Positions 51,468 through 59,088 of a DNA stretch of 64,000 nucleotides are shown in pieces. Below the pieces are notes generated by a model that did no database searches, was not told where the DNA came from, and was given only the letters and a program-made list of their open reading frames with translations. Source of the DNA: Rossellomorea sp. AcN35-11 (GTDB lineage Bacteria; Bacillota; Bacilli; Bacillales; Bacillaceae_B). The stretch is from positions 434,001 to 498,000 of the forward strand of contig CP128836.1 of assembly GCA_030388825.1 (NCBI GenBank), in the 5' to 3' direction. Made by a program: the position numbers and the translations under genes. The number at the start of each line of letters is the position of its first letter. The stretch's first letter is position 1.

Positions 51468-51745
51468 ATGTTAAAAATGATTAATTGGAAAAGCGAACAA
51501 AATCATATTTTAGACGAACAGGGGAGTCGCATACCATTTTATTCAACATGTCTGGTATCTGAGGCACCTAAATATAATGAATTTAGAAAACTGTATAAAA
51601 GAACATTGGGGCAAGTGCATTGTCATTTGAAGACCTCTTTGTATTCGAAAATGAATGTTGTTTTAGGATCACAAAGGGAGAAGTGTATACTACCGGTATA
51701 ATCACTTATCAAATACAATACATATGTTACGAAAGCACCCAATGA
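51468..51745 (+). pseudogene. Hypothetical protein, about 92 aa, frameshifted
   Basis: Start MLKMINWKSEQNHILDEQ after GCCGAGGTGAAAGAC. The frame is coherent to YNEFRKLYK; then a different frame continues NIGASALSFEDLFVFENE and ends CYESTQ. One extra A in the AAAA run near 51589-51592 restores the protein. Its stop lies at the terminator hairpin. Confidence 0.5.
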
Positions 51746-51763
51746 AAAAAGGGTGCTTTTTTT
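51732..51763 (+). terminator. Intrinsic terminator
   Basis: AAAGCACCC/GGGTGCTTT with seven T residues, overlapping the stop of the frameshifted gene. Confidence 0.9.
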
Positions 51764-51803
51764 GTACCTTAAATATCGAATTAAGAAAAGGAAGGTGAAC
51801 GAA

Positions 51804-52113
51804 GTGAGACAACTAATGATAAATGTGTTAAACCAACTGAATGAATTACTTATAAGTGGAGCGCAATTTGATTGGTCCAATACACAAGGGGAGAAGTATA
51901 CACAAATTAGTGATTCACATCCGACACCACCTTGCTTTATTAGCTATAAGGGAATTTCAGAGCCGCTGCTCAAAAGAAGTATATAAAGAAACATGGAGAA
52001 CGATTCGATCAGAAGAATATAGGGGTAAGACTATCCAACTCTCATTACGGGACCGGTGTAAAACTTTTTCTACACTCAACCAGACACAAGGGAGAAGCAT
52101 AGCCTTCGTGTAA
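51804..52113 (+). pseudogene. Hypothetical protein, about 103 aa, probably frameshifted
   Basis: GTG start behind GGAAGGTGAAC. The first frame gives VRQLMINVLNQLNELLISG to about residue 45. The +1 frame then gives a convincing helical continuation (HLALLAIREFQSRCSKEVYK, then RTIRSEEYRGKTIQL) up to 52113. Removing one C near 51931 joins the two. The alternative is a 60-residue protein ending at 51986. Confidence 0.4.
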
Positions 52114-52138
52114 CCTAAACAGGGCACACACACCTATA

Positions 52139-52172
52139 ACACCTGATGGAAACCTCCATCGGGTGTTTTTTT
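52139..52172 (+). terminator. Intrinsic terminator just before the tRNA array
   Basis: ACACCTGATGG/CCATCGGGTGT with seven T residues, 26 bases before the first tRNA. The tRNA operon promoter must lie at or after this point, or transcription must read through. Confidence 0.85.
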
Positions 52173-52197
52173 ATACCCAATTTGACTGGAAGAACAT

Positions 52198-52275
52198 GGG
52201 CAAATAGCCAAGTTGGTTTAAGGCGGTAGGTTGCAACCCTACTAATCGTCAGTTCGATCCTGACTTTGCCCTCCA
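52198..52275 (+). tRNA. tRNA-Cys (GCA)
   Basis: Anticodon loop TTGCAAC in stem GTAGG/CCTAC; 7-bp acceptor; U73; CCA encoded. Confidence 0.92.
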
Positions 52276-52280
52276 TATAA

Positions 52281-52356
52281 TCGCCTGTTGGTCAATGGGT
52301 TAAGACATCACTCTTTCACAGTGAAGTAACGAGTTCAAGTCTCGTACAGGCGACCA
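52281..52356 (+). tRNA. tRNA-Glu (TTC), copy 1
   Basis: Anticodon loop CTTTCAC in TCACT/AGTGA; acceptor TCGCCTG/CAGGCGA; CCA encoded. Confidence 0.92.
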
Positions 52357-52362
52357 AATCAT

Positions 52363-52438
52363 TTCCCTATAGCCAAATTGGTAAGGCAATCGACTTTGAA
52401 TCGGTTAAGTCCAGGTTCGAGCCCTGGTAGGGAAACCA
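52363..52438 (+). tRNA. tRNA-Gln (TTG)
   Basis: Anticodon loop CTTTGAA; acceptor TTCCCTA/TAGGGAA; CCA encoded. Confidence 0.9.
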
Positions 52439-52440
52439 AT

Positions 52441-52515
52441 GGTTTTGTAGCTCAATGGTAGAGCAACCCGTTGTCTGCGGGAAGGTTGCGAGTTCAAGTC
52501 TCGTCAGGACCGCCA
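52441..52515 (+). tRNA. tRNA-Asp (GTC)
   Basis: Anticodon loop TTGTCTG in CCCG/CGGG; acceptor GGTTTTG/CAGGACC with two G-U pairs; G73; CCA encoded. Confidence 0.85.
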
Positions 52516-52519
52516 ATAT

Positions 52520-52596
52520 GCTGTCGTAGCTTAGTGACCCAAAGCACTCCACTGATAATGGAGGGATCGTTGGTTTAAATCCAACCGACAGCACCA
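52520..52596 (+). tRNA. tRNA-Ile (GAT)
   Basis: Anticodon loop CTGATAA in CTCCA/TGGAG; acceptor GCTGTCG/CGACAGC; CCA encoded. Confidence 0.92.
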
Positions 52597-52616
52597 AATT
52601 ATATTTTAGTAGATGT

Positions 52617-52702
52617 GGACGGGTAGGCAAGTGGTCAAAGCCGGCAGACTGTAAATCTGTTACCGATAGGTTTCGAGAGTTCGAATCTCTCCCTGTCCAC
52701 CA
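52617..52702 (+). tRNA. tRNA-Tyr (GTA)
   Basis: Anticodon loop CTGTAAA; long variable arm; acceptor GGACGGG/CCTGTCC; CCA encoded. Confidence 0.92.
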
Positions 52703-52707
52703 AACGC

Positions 52708-52781
52708 GGCGCAGTGGTGAAAAGGTTTAACACACTGTCCTTTCACGGCAGCATGTGCGGGTTCAAATCCCGTCTGCGCCT
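52708..52781 (+). tRNA. tRNA-Glu (TTC), copy 2
   Basis: Anticodon loop CTTTCAC in CTGTC/GGCAG; acceptor GGCGCAG/CTGCGCC; CCA not encoded. Different sequence from copy 1, so not a recent duplication. Confidence 0.85.
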
Positions 52782-52787
52782 CTATAT

Positions 52788-52872
52788 GGGGGTCTGGTGG
52801 AATTGGCATACACGCATGACTTAGGATCATGTACCGAAAGGTGTGAGAGTTCAAGTCTCTCGGCCCTCACCA
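52788..52872 (+). tRNA. tRNA-Leu (TAG)
   Basis: Anticodon loop CTTAGGA in CATGA/TCATG; long variable arm; CCA encoded. Confidence 0.9.
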
Positions 52873-52898
52873 ATAATTTAATTGAAAAGGAGATTCAT

Positions 52899-52949
52899 AT
52901 GAACAGTGACAAGAGTGACAAACCCAAGAAACAAAAACTGAATATCTAG
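52899..52949 (+). CDS. Putative 16-residue basic peptide inside the tRNA array
   Basis: MNSDKSDKPKKQKLNI behind AAAAGGAGATTCAT. Its stop codon overlaps the first base of tRNA-Lys. The ribosome site and spacing are good, but nothing else supports it. Confidence 0.3.
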   Translation: MNSDKSDKPKKQKLNI

Positions 52950-53022
52950 CCCTCGTAGCTTAACTGGATAAAGCATCTGACTTTTAATCAGAGGAGTATA
53001 GGTTCAAGTCCTATCGGGGGCA
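52949..53022 (+). tRNA. tRNA-Lys (TTT)
   Basis: Anticodon loop CTTTTAA in TCTGA/TCAGA; acceptor GCCCTCG/CGGGGGC; CCA not encoded. Confidence 0.9.
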
Positions 53023-53027
53023 TACAC

Positions 53028-53102
53028 GCGGATGTGGTCTAATGGGTATGACACTTGCCTTCCAAGCAAGTAATGCGAGTTCGATTCTCGTCATCCGCTC
53101 CA
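53028..53102 (+). tRNA. tRNA-Gly (TCC)
   Basis: Anticodon loop CTTCCAA in CTTGC/GCAAG; acceptor GCGGATG/CATCCGC; CCA encoded. Confidence 0.92.
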
Positions 53103-53110
53103 ATAATTAC

Positions 53111-53187
53111 ATCCCTGTAGCTCAATGGATTAGAGCAACTGTCTTCTAAGCAGTGAGTTGGAGGTTCGAATCCTCTCAGGGGTACCA
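53111..53187 (+). tRNA. tRNA-Arg (TCT)
   Basis: Anticodon loop CTTCTAA in ACTGT/GCAGT; acceptor ATCCCTG/CAGGGGT; CCA encoded. Confidence 0.92.
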
Positions 53188-53194
53188 TATTTGC

Positions 53195-53262
53195 ACCTGA
53201 AAATCAGGTGAATTACTTCACCTACTGGATATTCCAGTATAAAAAAACGGATTATCCGAACA
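53195..53262. repeat. Three consecutive hairpins in the tRNA array
   Basis: CACCTGA/TCAGGTG, TACTGGA/TCCAGTA and CGGAT/ATCCG, back to back. None looks like a tRNA arm. They could be processing signals. Confidence 0.55.
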
Positions 53263-53296
53263 TCTATCAATATATACGGATATTCCATATATTTTC

Positions 53297-53365
53297 GGCG
53301 GTAACAGGCGTGTAATAGTTTTCATAGGGCTAATTACGAAAGTTCGAGTCTTTCTACCGCAACCA
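53297..53365 (+). tRNA. Degenerate tRNA (CAT), Met-like, lacking a normal D-arm
   Basis: The T-arm GAAAG/TTCGAGT/CTTTC, anticodon stem TAGTT/GGCTA with loop TTCATAG, acceptor GGCGGTA/TACCGCA (one mismatch) and CCA are all present. Only 12 bases separate the acceptor from the anticodon stem, so the D-arm is truncated. Confidence 0.55.
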
Positions 53366-53369
53366 ATTC

Positions 53370-53443
53370 GCCCGTTTAGCTCAATTAGGTGGAGCAACTG
53401 ACTTGTAATCAGAAGGATGGGGGTTCAATTCCCTCAATGGGCA
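53370..53443 (+). tRNA. tRNA-Thr (TGT)
   Basis: Anticodon loop CTTGTAA in ACTGA/TCAGA; acceptor GCCCGTT/AATGGGC; CCA not encoded. Confidence 0.9.
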
Positions 53444-53522
53444 TATTCATACCGGTTTTTCGAGTATATTGTAGCGAATACCAAATAATCCGGTATAACA
53501 AAGAAAGGATGGTGTGAGAAGG

Positions 53523-53966
53523 ATGGCCATTATAAAGGTCTACACAGACGCTTCTTCACGATACAGAGCGATCGTAGAAGAAGTTGGAAAGGTAAAGCGA
53601 AACAAACGTACACGTTCTTCATCTGTAGGAGCTGTTATCAAAAACGGAAACAAAACAATCGGAACCATATCAAAGAAAATAGGAGAAAAAGATAGCAACT
53701 ATGCAGAGTTTTTGGCGATGTACACTGCTTGCCAATATCTAATTTCTCACAACATCACGAAGGTTCATTTCTTTGTAGATTGCATTAACTTGGCATGTAT
53801 GATCAATCAAGGAGTAATCTCAGGGAAACCAGAACTCAGAACATTGTCTTATAAGATCTTAGACACTCTAAAGGAATTCGATACTTTCACAATTGAGTGG
53901 ATTCCTCGTAGAGAAAACAAAGAAGCGCATAAACAAGCTTCAAAAGCATTCACTTTGGTTGGCTAG
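53523..53966 (+). CDS. Ribonuclease HI-like protein
   Basis: ATG 53523 gives 147 residues. KVYTDASSRYR carries the first catalytic Asp (about 9), NYAEFLAMYTACQYL the Glu, VHFFVDCINLACMINQ the second Asp, and RRENKEAHKQASKA the final His/Asp region (the last acidic residue appears as Glu/His). This is the RNase HI fold that cuts the RNA strand of RNA-DNA hybrids; B. subtilis has similar YpdQ/RnhA-like forms. It sits within the tRNA array, transcribed in the same direction. Confidence 0.85.
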   Translation: MAIIKVYTDASSRYRAIVEEVGKVKRNKRTRSSSVGAVIKNGNKTIGTISKKIGEKDSNYAEFLAMYTACQYLISHNITKVHFFVDCINLACMINQGVISGKPELRTLSYKILDTLKEFDTFTIEWIPRRENKEAHKQASKAFTLVG

Positions 53967-53988
53967 TGAACAACTAGCTAGCCGCTTG

Positions 53989-54065
53989 CATCCTTAGTTC
54001 AAATGGTTAGAGCCCCCTCCTCATAAGAGGGAAGTTGCTGGTTCGAGTCCAGCAGGATGCACCAA
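53989..54065 (+). tRNA. tRNA (CAT), probably tRNA-Ile2
   Basis: Anticodon loop CTCATAA as in Bacillus tRNA-Ile(k2CAU), in stem CCCTC/GAGGG; acceptor GCATCCT/AGGATGC, so not an initiator; CCA encoded. Needs TilS-type modification to read ATA. Confidence 0.85.
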
Positions 54066-54067
54066 TG

Positions 54068-54141
54068 GGGTTGTAGCTCAACGGGAGAGCAGCTGTCTTA
54101 CATGCAGCAGGTTAAAGGTTCGATTCCTTTTAACTCCACCA
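54068..54141 (+). tRNA. tRNA-Val (TAC)
   Basis: Anticodon loop CTTACAT in GCTGT/GCAGC; acceptor GGGGTTG/TAACTCC; CCA encoded. Confidence 0.9.
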
Positions 54142-54147
54142 TATAAC

Positions 54148-54242
54148 GGATAGTTGGCAGAGCCAGGTTGATTGCGCCTCACTGCTAATGAGGTAGAGGA
54201 CTTAACATTCTCTCACAGGTTCAAATCCTGTACTATCCGCCA
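54148..54242 (+). tRNA. tRNA-Ser (GCT)
   Basis: Anticodon loop CTGCTAA in CCTCA/TGAGG; long variable arm; G73; CCA encoded. Confidence 0.92.
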
Positions 54243-54246
54243 TAAC

Positions 54247-54341
54247 GGAAGATTGGCAGAGTGGACGATTGCAACGGTCTTGAAAACCGTAGAGGGTACT
54301 AGTACTATCCTCCAGGGGTTCGAATCCCTTATCTTCCGCCA
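54247..54341 (+). tRNA. tRNA-Ser (TGA)
   Basis: Anticodon loop CTTGAAA in ACGGT/ACCGT; long variable arm; G73; CCA encoded. Confidence 0.92.
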
Positions 54342-54347
54342 GATTAA

Positions 54348-54422
54348 TATCCAGTAGCTCAGTGGTAGAGCCATCGGCTGTTAACCGATTGGTCGCAAGT
54401 TCGAATCTTGCCTGGATAGCCA
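54348..54422 (+). tRNA. tRNA-Asn (GTT)
   Basis: Anticodon loop CTGTTAA in ATCGG/CCGAT; acceptor TATCCAG/CTGGATA; CCA encoded. Confidence 0.92.
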
Positions 54423-54423
54423 T

Positions 54424-54500
54424 GAGGGTGTAGCTCAAATTGGTAGAGCAACGGTCTCCAAAACCGTGTGTTGCAGGTTCAAGTCCTGTCACCCTTGCCA
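54424..54500 (+). tRNA. tRNA-Trp (CCA)
   Basis: Anticodon loop CTCCAAA in ACGGT/ACCGT; acceptor GAGGGTG/CACCCTT; G73; CCA encoded. Confidence 0.92.
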
Positions 54501-54525
54501 AATAAAATAAAAAGGATTGATTAAT

Positions 54526-54875
54526 ATGAAATATGGGATTCGTTGTTGAAGGATTTAATGATGAGAAAAAGGTGAAGAAGGTTTTACCCAATTCCTTGTG
54601 TGTAGTAACCAAAGGGACCAGGATGAACGGCCGTGTCAAAATGGACGTTAACGAAGCATTAAAACAATGCGACGAATTGCTTTTGCTAACAGATCCTGAT
54701 GAAGCAGGGGATAAACTTGCTGATATGGTCCTTGGACACTATCCCATTTTTAAAACGAGTTACATTAGAGCGTGAACAATGCTTATGTTATAGGAACCGA
54801 AAAGTAAAGGTCGGCGTAGAGCATTGTGAAGACCTCTACTTATTAGAAGTCCTATCATATTCTTTACGTCTATAA
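54526..54875 (+). pseudogene. RNase M5-like TOPRIM protein, two frameshifts
   Basis: RNase M5 (RnmV) matures 5S rRNA with a TOPRIM nuclease domain. Here MKYG-FVVEGFNDEKKV gives the TOPRIM Glu, VTKGTRMNGR the loop, LLLLTDPDEAGDKLADMV the DxD motif, and RNRKVKVGVEHCEDLYLLEVL the M5-specific GVEH motif. Removing one G at TATGGGATT (about 54535-54537) and one A from AAAA (about 54751-54754) gives one 115-residue protein. It lacks the C-terminal M5 domain (DUF4093), so it is a TOPRIM-only form. Its place inside a tRNA array suggests RNA processing. Confidence 0.7.
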
Positions 54876-54981
54876 ATGAAGGCATATCAACAACGCAAAT
54901 TCCGAACCGGTGTTTTAGTTACACTAAACCATGGTTGCTACATTGTTTTCTTAAGCCTATTATTTATATAGGAGGGGTACA

Positions 54982-56266
54982 ATGAGCGACAATCAATTAT
55001 TTTTATCAACTTCTGACGCAGCAAAAAAATGGGGAATTAGTTCGGATGTTATAAGGAAAGCAATTAACAAAGGCGACTTTGATAATCAATTAGAAAAAAA
55101 TTTAGTTATAAAGAAACAAACAGGAACCACTTTTCGTTGGCTAATTCATCCCAAAGCAATGGTAGAGGTTTTTAATACTAATAAAACTGTTACTGTTCAA
55201 AAAAAAACCAAAAACTCGATGTAGTAAGTGCGGAAAGGGAGTAAGTAACAATAATCTTCTAAAACATTATGAGGCTTGTAAAGGCCCAAAAACAGAAGTA
55301 GATTATGAAGCTCTTAGGATAGATGAGGATTTGTATATGTGCCCTTATTGCTCAAACAAATTCTCAAAACAAGGTCTAAAATCTCATATTTGGTATAGCC
55401 ATACCGAAGATGGGAAGAAAAACAAGAAACAAAAGAGTGAAAAACGTACAGGAAATCCATCTTGGAACAAAGGATTAACGAAGGAAACTGATGAAAGGGT
55501 AGCCAAGCTTGGTAAAACAATTAGTGACAAGCACAGTAAAGGTGAAATCAAAAAACCTTGGCTAGGAAAGAAACTCCCTGCTGAACACATTGAAAAAATA
55601 AAAAAGAATGGAGGAGGATACAGAAAAGGATCAGGAAGAGGAAAATCAGGTTGGTACAAAGGATTTTGGTGTGATAGTAGTTATGAATTAGCCTTCGTCA
55701 TATACAACCTAGAACACTCAATAAAATTTGAAAGGAATTTTGATTCTTTTGAGTATGAGTTTAACGGCAAAAAATTAAATTATACACCAGATTTCAAAAT
55801 AAATGAACAATACATAGAAATCAAGGGATACGAAACAGCCAAAGATAAAGAAAAACATAAACAATTTCCACATTTATTAATTGTATTAAAAAAAGGCGAT
55901 ATGCAACACATATTTAAATATGTAACGAATAAATACGGAGAAGAATACATCCAATTATATAATGACTACTCAGAATCAAAGCATCATTGTAATAATTGCG
56001 GAGTTGAAATATCAAAATACGGAAAAACAGGATTATGTATACGCTGTTGGGGAAAAACACAACAAAAAGTCAATAGACCTCCTAGAAATACATTACTCGA
56101 ATCATTGTTGACTAAAGGTTTTAAAGAAACAGGTAAAACATACGGAGTCAGTGACAACACAATCAGAAAATGGTGTATCTCTAACAATTTACCTCACCTA
56201 ATGAAAACTCTCGAAAAAGAAAGAACAAAATTGGAAAAAGAACTAGAAAAAATAAGAACACTTTAG
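54982..56266 (+). pseudogene. Composite homing endonuclease (HTH, zinc fingers, NUMOD3, PD-(D/E)XK), frameshifted once
   Basis: The first frame from ATG 54982 (after GGAGGGG) has a helix-turn-helix-like STSDAAKKWGISSDVIRKAI. It runs out at 55224, but deleting one A from a nine-A run (55199-55207) continues it into two zinc fingers (CSKCGKGVSNNNLLKHYEAC and CPYCSNKF...HIWYSH), NUMOD3-type repeats (NPSWNKGLTKE; KPWLGKKLPAEHIEKIK) and a PD-(D/E)XK core (Glu in SSYELAFVIYNLEH; YTPDFKINEQYIEIKGYE). A C-terminal zinc knuckle and HTH (KETGKTYGVSDNTIRKWC) finish about 427 residues. It is a homing-type nuclease placed in the tRNA array. Confidence 0.75.
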
Positions 56267-56320
56267 AGAGGCGAACTCTATATATATATTTCTTCAAAGC
56301 TTATATTCATCTAATCCGGC

Positions 56321-56395
56321 GGCCGCATCTCAAAAGTATAGAGCATCCGGCTACGAACCGGGCGGTTGGGAGTTCGAATCTTTCTAACGGCCCCA
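56321..56395 (+). tRNA. tRNA-Arg (ACG), imperfect acceptor
   Basis: Anticodon loop CTACGAA in TCCGG/CCGGG; T-arm GGGAG/CTTTC. The acceptor pairs only at GGCCG/CGGCC, with mismatches below, and the D-arm side is short. Confidence 0.7.
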
Positions 56396-56400
56396 ACTAT

Positions 56401-56489
56401 GCGGTAATGGCGGAATTGGAAGAAGCATCAGGTTTAAACTCTGGTGTTCTGTATGGAACGTGCGGGCTCAAGTCCCGCTTCCTGCACCA
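56401..56489 (+). tRNA. tRNA-Leu (TAA)
   Basis: Anticodon loop TTTAAAC in TCAGG/TCTGG; long variable arm; acceptor GCGGTAA/TTCCTGC with one mismatch; CCA encoded. Confidence 0.82.
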
Positions 56490-56496
56490 AAATTAT

Positions 56497-56574
56497 GGTG
56501 ATGGTAGCTCAGTTGGTTAGATCGTTGGATTGTGGTTCCAAAGGTCGCGGGTTCGAGGCCCGTCCATTACCCCA
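56497..56574 (+). tRNA. tRNA-His (GTG)
   Basis: Anticodon loop TTGTGGT in TTGGA/TCCAA; extra G(-1); C73; CCA encoded, all as expected for His. Confidence 0.92.
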
Positions 56575-56608
56575 ATTACTCAATAAGGGTATTTGGGGTG
56601 TTTTTTTG
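56569..56608 (+). terminator. Terminator of the tRNA array
   Basis: ACCCCAA/TTGGGGT with seven T residues; the first arm overlaps the CCA end of tRNA-His. Confidence 0.8.
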
Positions 56609-56701
56609 TGTAGAAAAACATTGAGAGATTCCTAACACTTTGGAATAATGGATATTATTGAGAGTCATATTAAGCAATAGAGAGGTAGAAGGGGGAGTAT
56701 A

Positions 56702-57920
56702 ATGGAGATCGTGGACAAGGAAAAATTAGAAGAATTAGAGGCATTCTTGCTCGATATAGAGGTCTTAGACCAACTTGAAAGCAAACTAAATGTATTTAAT
56801 TTATTTGAGACATTAGATATCCATCGCACAGAGATTCGTCACAGTAATGTTATTGCCTGGCTGATGAAACCACTAGAGAACCATGGTTTAGGTGATCTTT
56901 TTATAAAGAAGTTTCTTCAACATACATACTTAGAAAACAAAACTCATTTAGATAAATTTAATTTCTCAATGCTGGAATTTGCAACGATTGAGTATTCAGA
57001 TTTCCAAGTTTATAGGGAATGGAACAACATTGATATTCTAGCGGTTTCAGAAGCGAACAAGATGGTCATTGTATTTGAAAATAAAGTTGGGAGCAAAGAG
57101 TCAGAACACCAACTAAAGAAATACTTAACCAAGGTTGAACAAGAATTCCCTGAACATAAGAAGATCTATTTCTTCCTTTCACCAGAGGGGGGATATTCCA
57201 TCGGATACAGAAAACTGGATAGTCGTAACGTATTACCATGTATTAGATGTGCTGCTAAAAGCTGTGGAACTAAGGAAATCCACTCTCGATTCAAGAGTCA
57301 TTGAGTTTTTAAACCAGTATATCGAAACCGTTAGGAGATATGTAATGAGAGAGCATGATTTAGAAAAACTATGTAGAGAAATTTATTACAAGCACCAAAA
57401 AGCCTTGGATCTGATCTTTGAATATAAACCGGATGTGTTCCTTGAAGTGTCTGAGTACGCTGAAAAACTCACCAATTCCCAAAACAACACCCTTATGGAT
57501 TTATGCACGAAAACCTATGTACGTTTTATATCTAAACCTTTAGATGAGATCATCCCCTTAGAGGGGAGTTGGACAAAGACTAAACGAATTTTATTGTGGG
57601 AAATTCAAAATAGGGATAATAAGCTAATCATAAAACTTATTATCGGTCCAGGACCGGAGGAAGTTCGAAGAAAACTATTCCAGATTGCACATGAAAATGA
57701 CTCTTTATTTAGAGGGAGACTTAAAAATCTATCTGATTCTTACACTCAGATATATAAATCGGAACTTCTCCCAAAGAATTTTCATGAAAAAATGAACATG
57801 GAACAAATCAAAGAAACAATTGATAAGAAGTTAGGGAAATTCTTTTCAGAAGATTACTCCAAAATCACAGAAGTAATCGTGAACGAATTTGATTATAAAA
57901 ATGAACATAAAAACAATTAA
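56702..57920 (+). pseudogene. PD-(D/E)XK nuclease superfamily protein, frameshifted
   Basis: The N-terminal half has the PD-(D/E)XK pattern typical of large phage/mobile proteins: LFETLDIHRTEIRHSNVIAW, then WNNIDILAVSEANKMVIVFE and NKVGSKESEHQLKKYL (Asp...Glu-x-Lys with Lys in ENK). The frame breaks in a six-G run (57186-57191). Removing one G gives LSPEGDIPSDTENWIVVTYY and a continuous protein of about 405 residues. The role could be recombination, repair or defence. AGGGGGAG precedes the ATG. Confidence 0.7.
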
Positions 57921-57931
57921 ATTTAAAATAA

Positions 57932-57970
57932 AACAAAAGCTCAGAGAATAATTCTCCGAGCTTTTGTTAT
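57932..57970. terminator. Bidirectional terminator
   Basis: AACAAAAGCTC/GAGCTTTTGTT with inner GAGAA/TTCTC between convergent genes. Confidence 0.85.
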
Positions 57971-57983
57971 GAGTACTACACAG

Positions 57984-58865
57984 TTATTCAGAAATATAAC
58001 CTTGTGACACTTTTAAGTACTGGCCATCACTGACAGTGACTTGATATCTACCATTGAAAATCTCGTTATCTACTATATCGTTATTACCCACAGGACCACT
58101 CATAACAGCTACATAGCCATCTCCGTAACTTTCAATAACGTATTGACCAGCCGGGATATCAACCCCAACTTTGTACCAAGCAGATTCTTTAAAATCTTCT
58201 TCAACTTGGTTTACAACTTGATAAATTTCTTTTGCGCTCTTTACACCCAACACTTCAAACGCAGATGTATTTATGAGAACACCGTTATTCTCAATGTTAC
58301 CAGCTCCGTGAACATACACATATCCAAAACTGTCGAAGTTTTCATTGTCGATAATGTTACCGGCTCCATCTTTTTCAACATAGTATTCGCCGCTTCCCGC
58401 AAAAGGAATAAAAGCATATTCTCCCTTAGGAATATCTCCTTTTATATATGATCCCGAATCGAAAGCTTGGTCTGTTTCCAATAACTTTTGAATTTCACCA
58501 ATCATTTTTTGCTGCGGAGTCTTTTTGGCCTCTTCCTCAGCTTTTTTCTTAGCTTCTTCGTCTGCTTTTTTCTTAGCAGCTTCCTCTTCAGCTTTTTTCT
58601 TCTCTTCAGCATCTACAGTATCATCTTTCTCAACTCCAGAAGATGCCTCTTCATTTTTTGGAGTCGTATTAGCTGTTTCACTAGTGGAGGAAGGGGCATT
58701 CACCGCACCCACCATAAACAAAACAAAGGACAATGCCATGAAAAGAAAATTTCTAATGGCCGTTCCTTTTTTCTTAACTAAAGAAATTATAGCTAGGACC
58801 AAGAACACTAGAGCCGCTATCAAACTCACAAAAGCTAATAAATCCCACACATCAATAACCCCCAT
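57984..58865 (-). CDS. Membrane-anchored protein with Lys/Glu/Ala coiled coil and repeated beta domains
   Basis: This 293-residue protein has two membrane helices (about 8-30 and 38-55) and a Ser/Thr/Glu linker. A highly charged K-A-E coiled coil (about 85-120) follows, then two similar beta repeats of about 65 residues, each containing GD/VDIPxGxY and an IIDNExF/IVDNEIF motif. Such repeats occur in secreted Bacillus proteins of unknown function. The GTG at 58850 is an alternative start with better spacing. Probably a surface stalk protein. Confidence 0.7.
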   Translation of the reverse strand: MGVIDVWDLLAFVSLIAALVFLVLAIISLVKKKGTAIRNFLFMALSFVLFMVGAVNAPSSTSETANTTPKNEEASSGVEKDDTVDAEEKKKAEEEAAKKKADEEAKKKAEEEAKKTPQQKMIGEIQKLLETDQAFDSGSYIKGDIPKGEYAFIPFAGSGEYYVEKDGAGNIIDNENFDSFGYVYVHGAGNIENNGVLINTSAFEVLGVKSAKEIYQVVNQVEEDFKESAWYKVGVDIPAGQYVIESYGDGYVAVMSGPVGNNDIVDNEIFNGRYQVTVSDGQYLKVSQGYISE

Positions 58866-58977
58866 ATTTATATTTGGAAATATTTCCTTTACTTATATAT
58901 TTATACCACAAATCACGAAGTTAGAATATTATCCAAAAGGGCAAATATAACGGCCGGTTCATTTCTAAGCAAAACAA

Positions 58978-59015
58978 ACACTCATTGTCTTACTGAAAAT
59001 CAAGGCAATGAGTGT
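58978..59015 (-). terminator. Terminator of the ligase gene
   Basis: ACACTCATTG/CAATGAGTGT with T-rich sequence on the minus strand side. Confidence 0.65.
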
Positions 59016-59088
59016 CATACAAACACATGAGATTAGGACTAACAAGCGCAGATACCTTGTTAAAGCGAACACCACGCAAGGGACTTGT

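Noticed and set aside
52367..52854. Minus-strand frames across the tRNA array, including one at 54202-54639
   Set aside because: They are antisense translations of tRNA genes, a well-known source of false proteins (LTRLELATFPQTTG type).
58488..58950. Plus-strand Ser/Ala/Phe-rich frames opposite the surface protein
   Set aside because: They are complements of the Lys/Glu/Ala coiled-coil codons of the real minus-strand gene.
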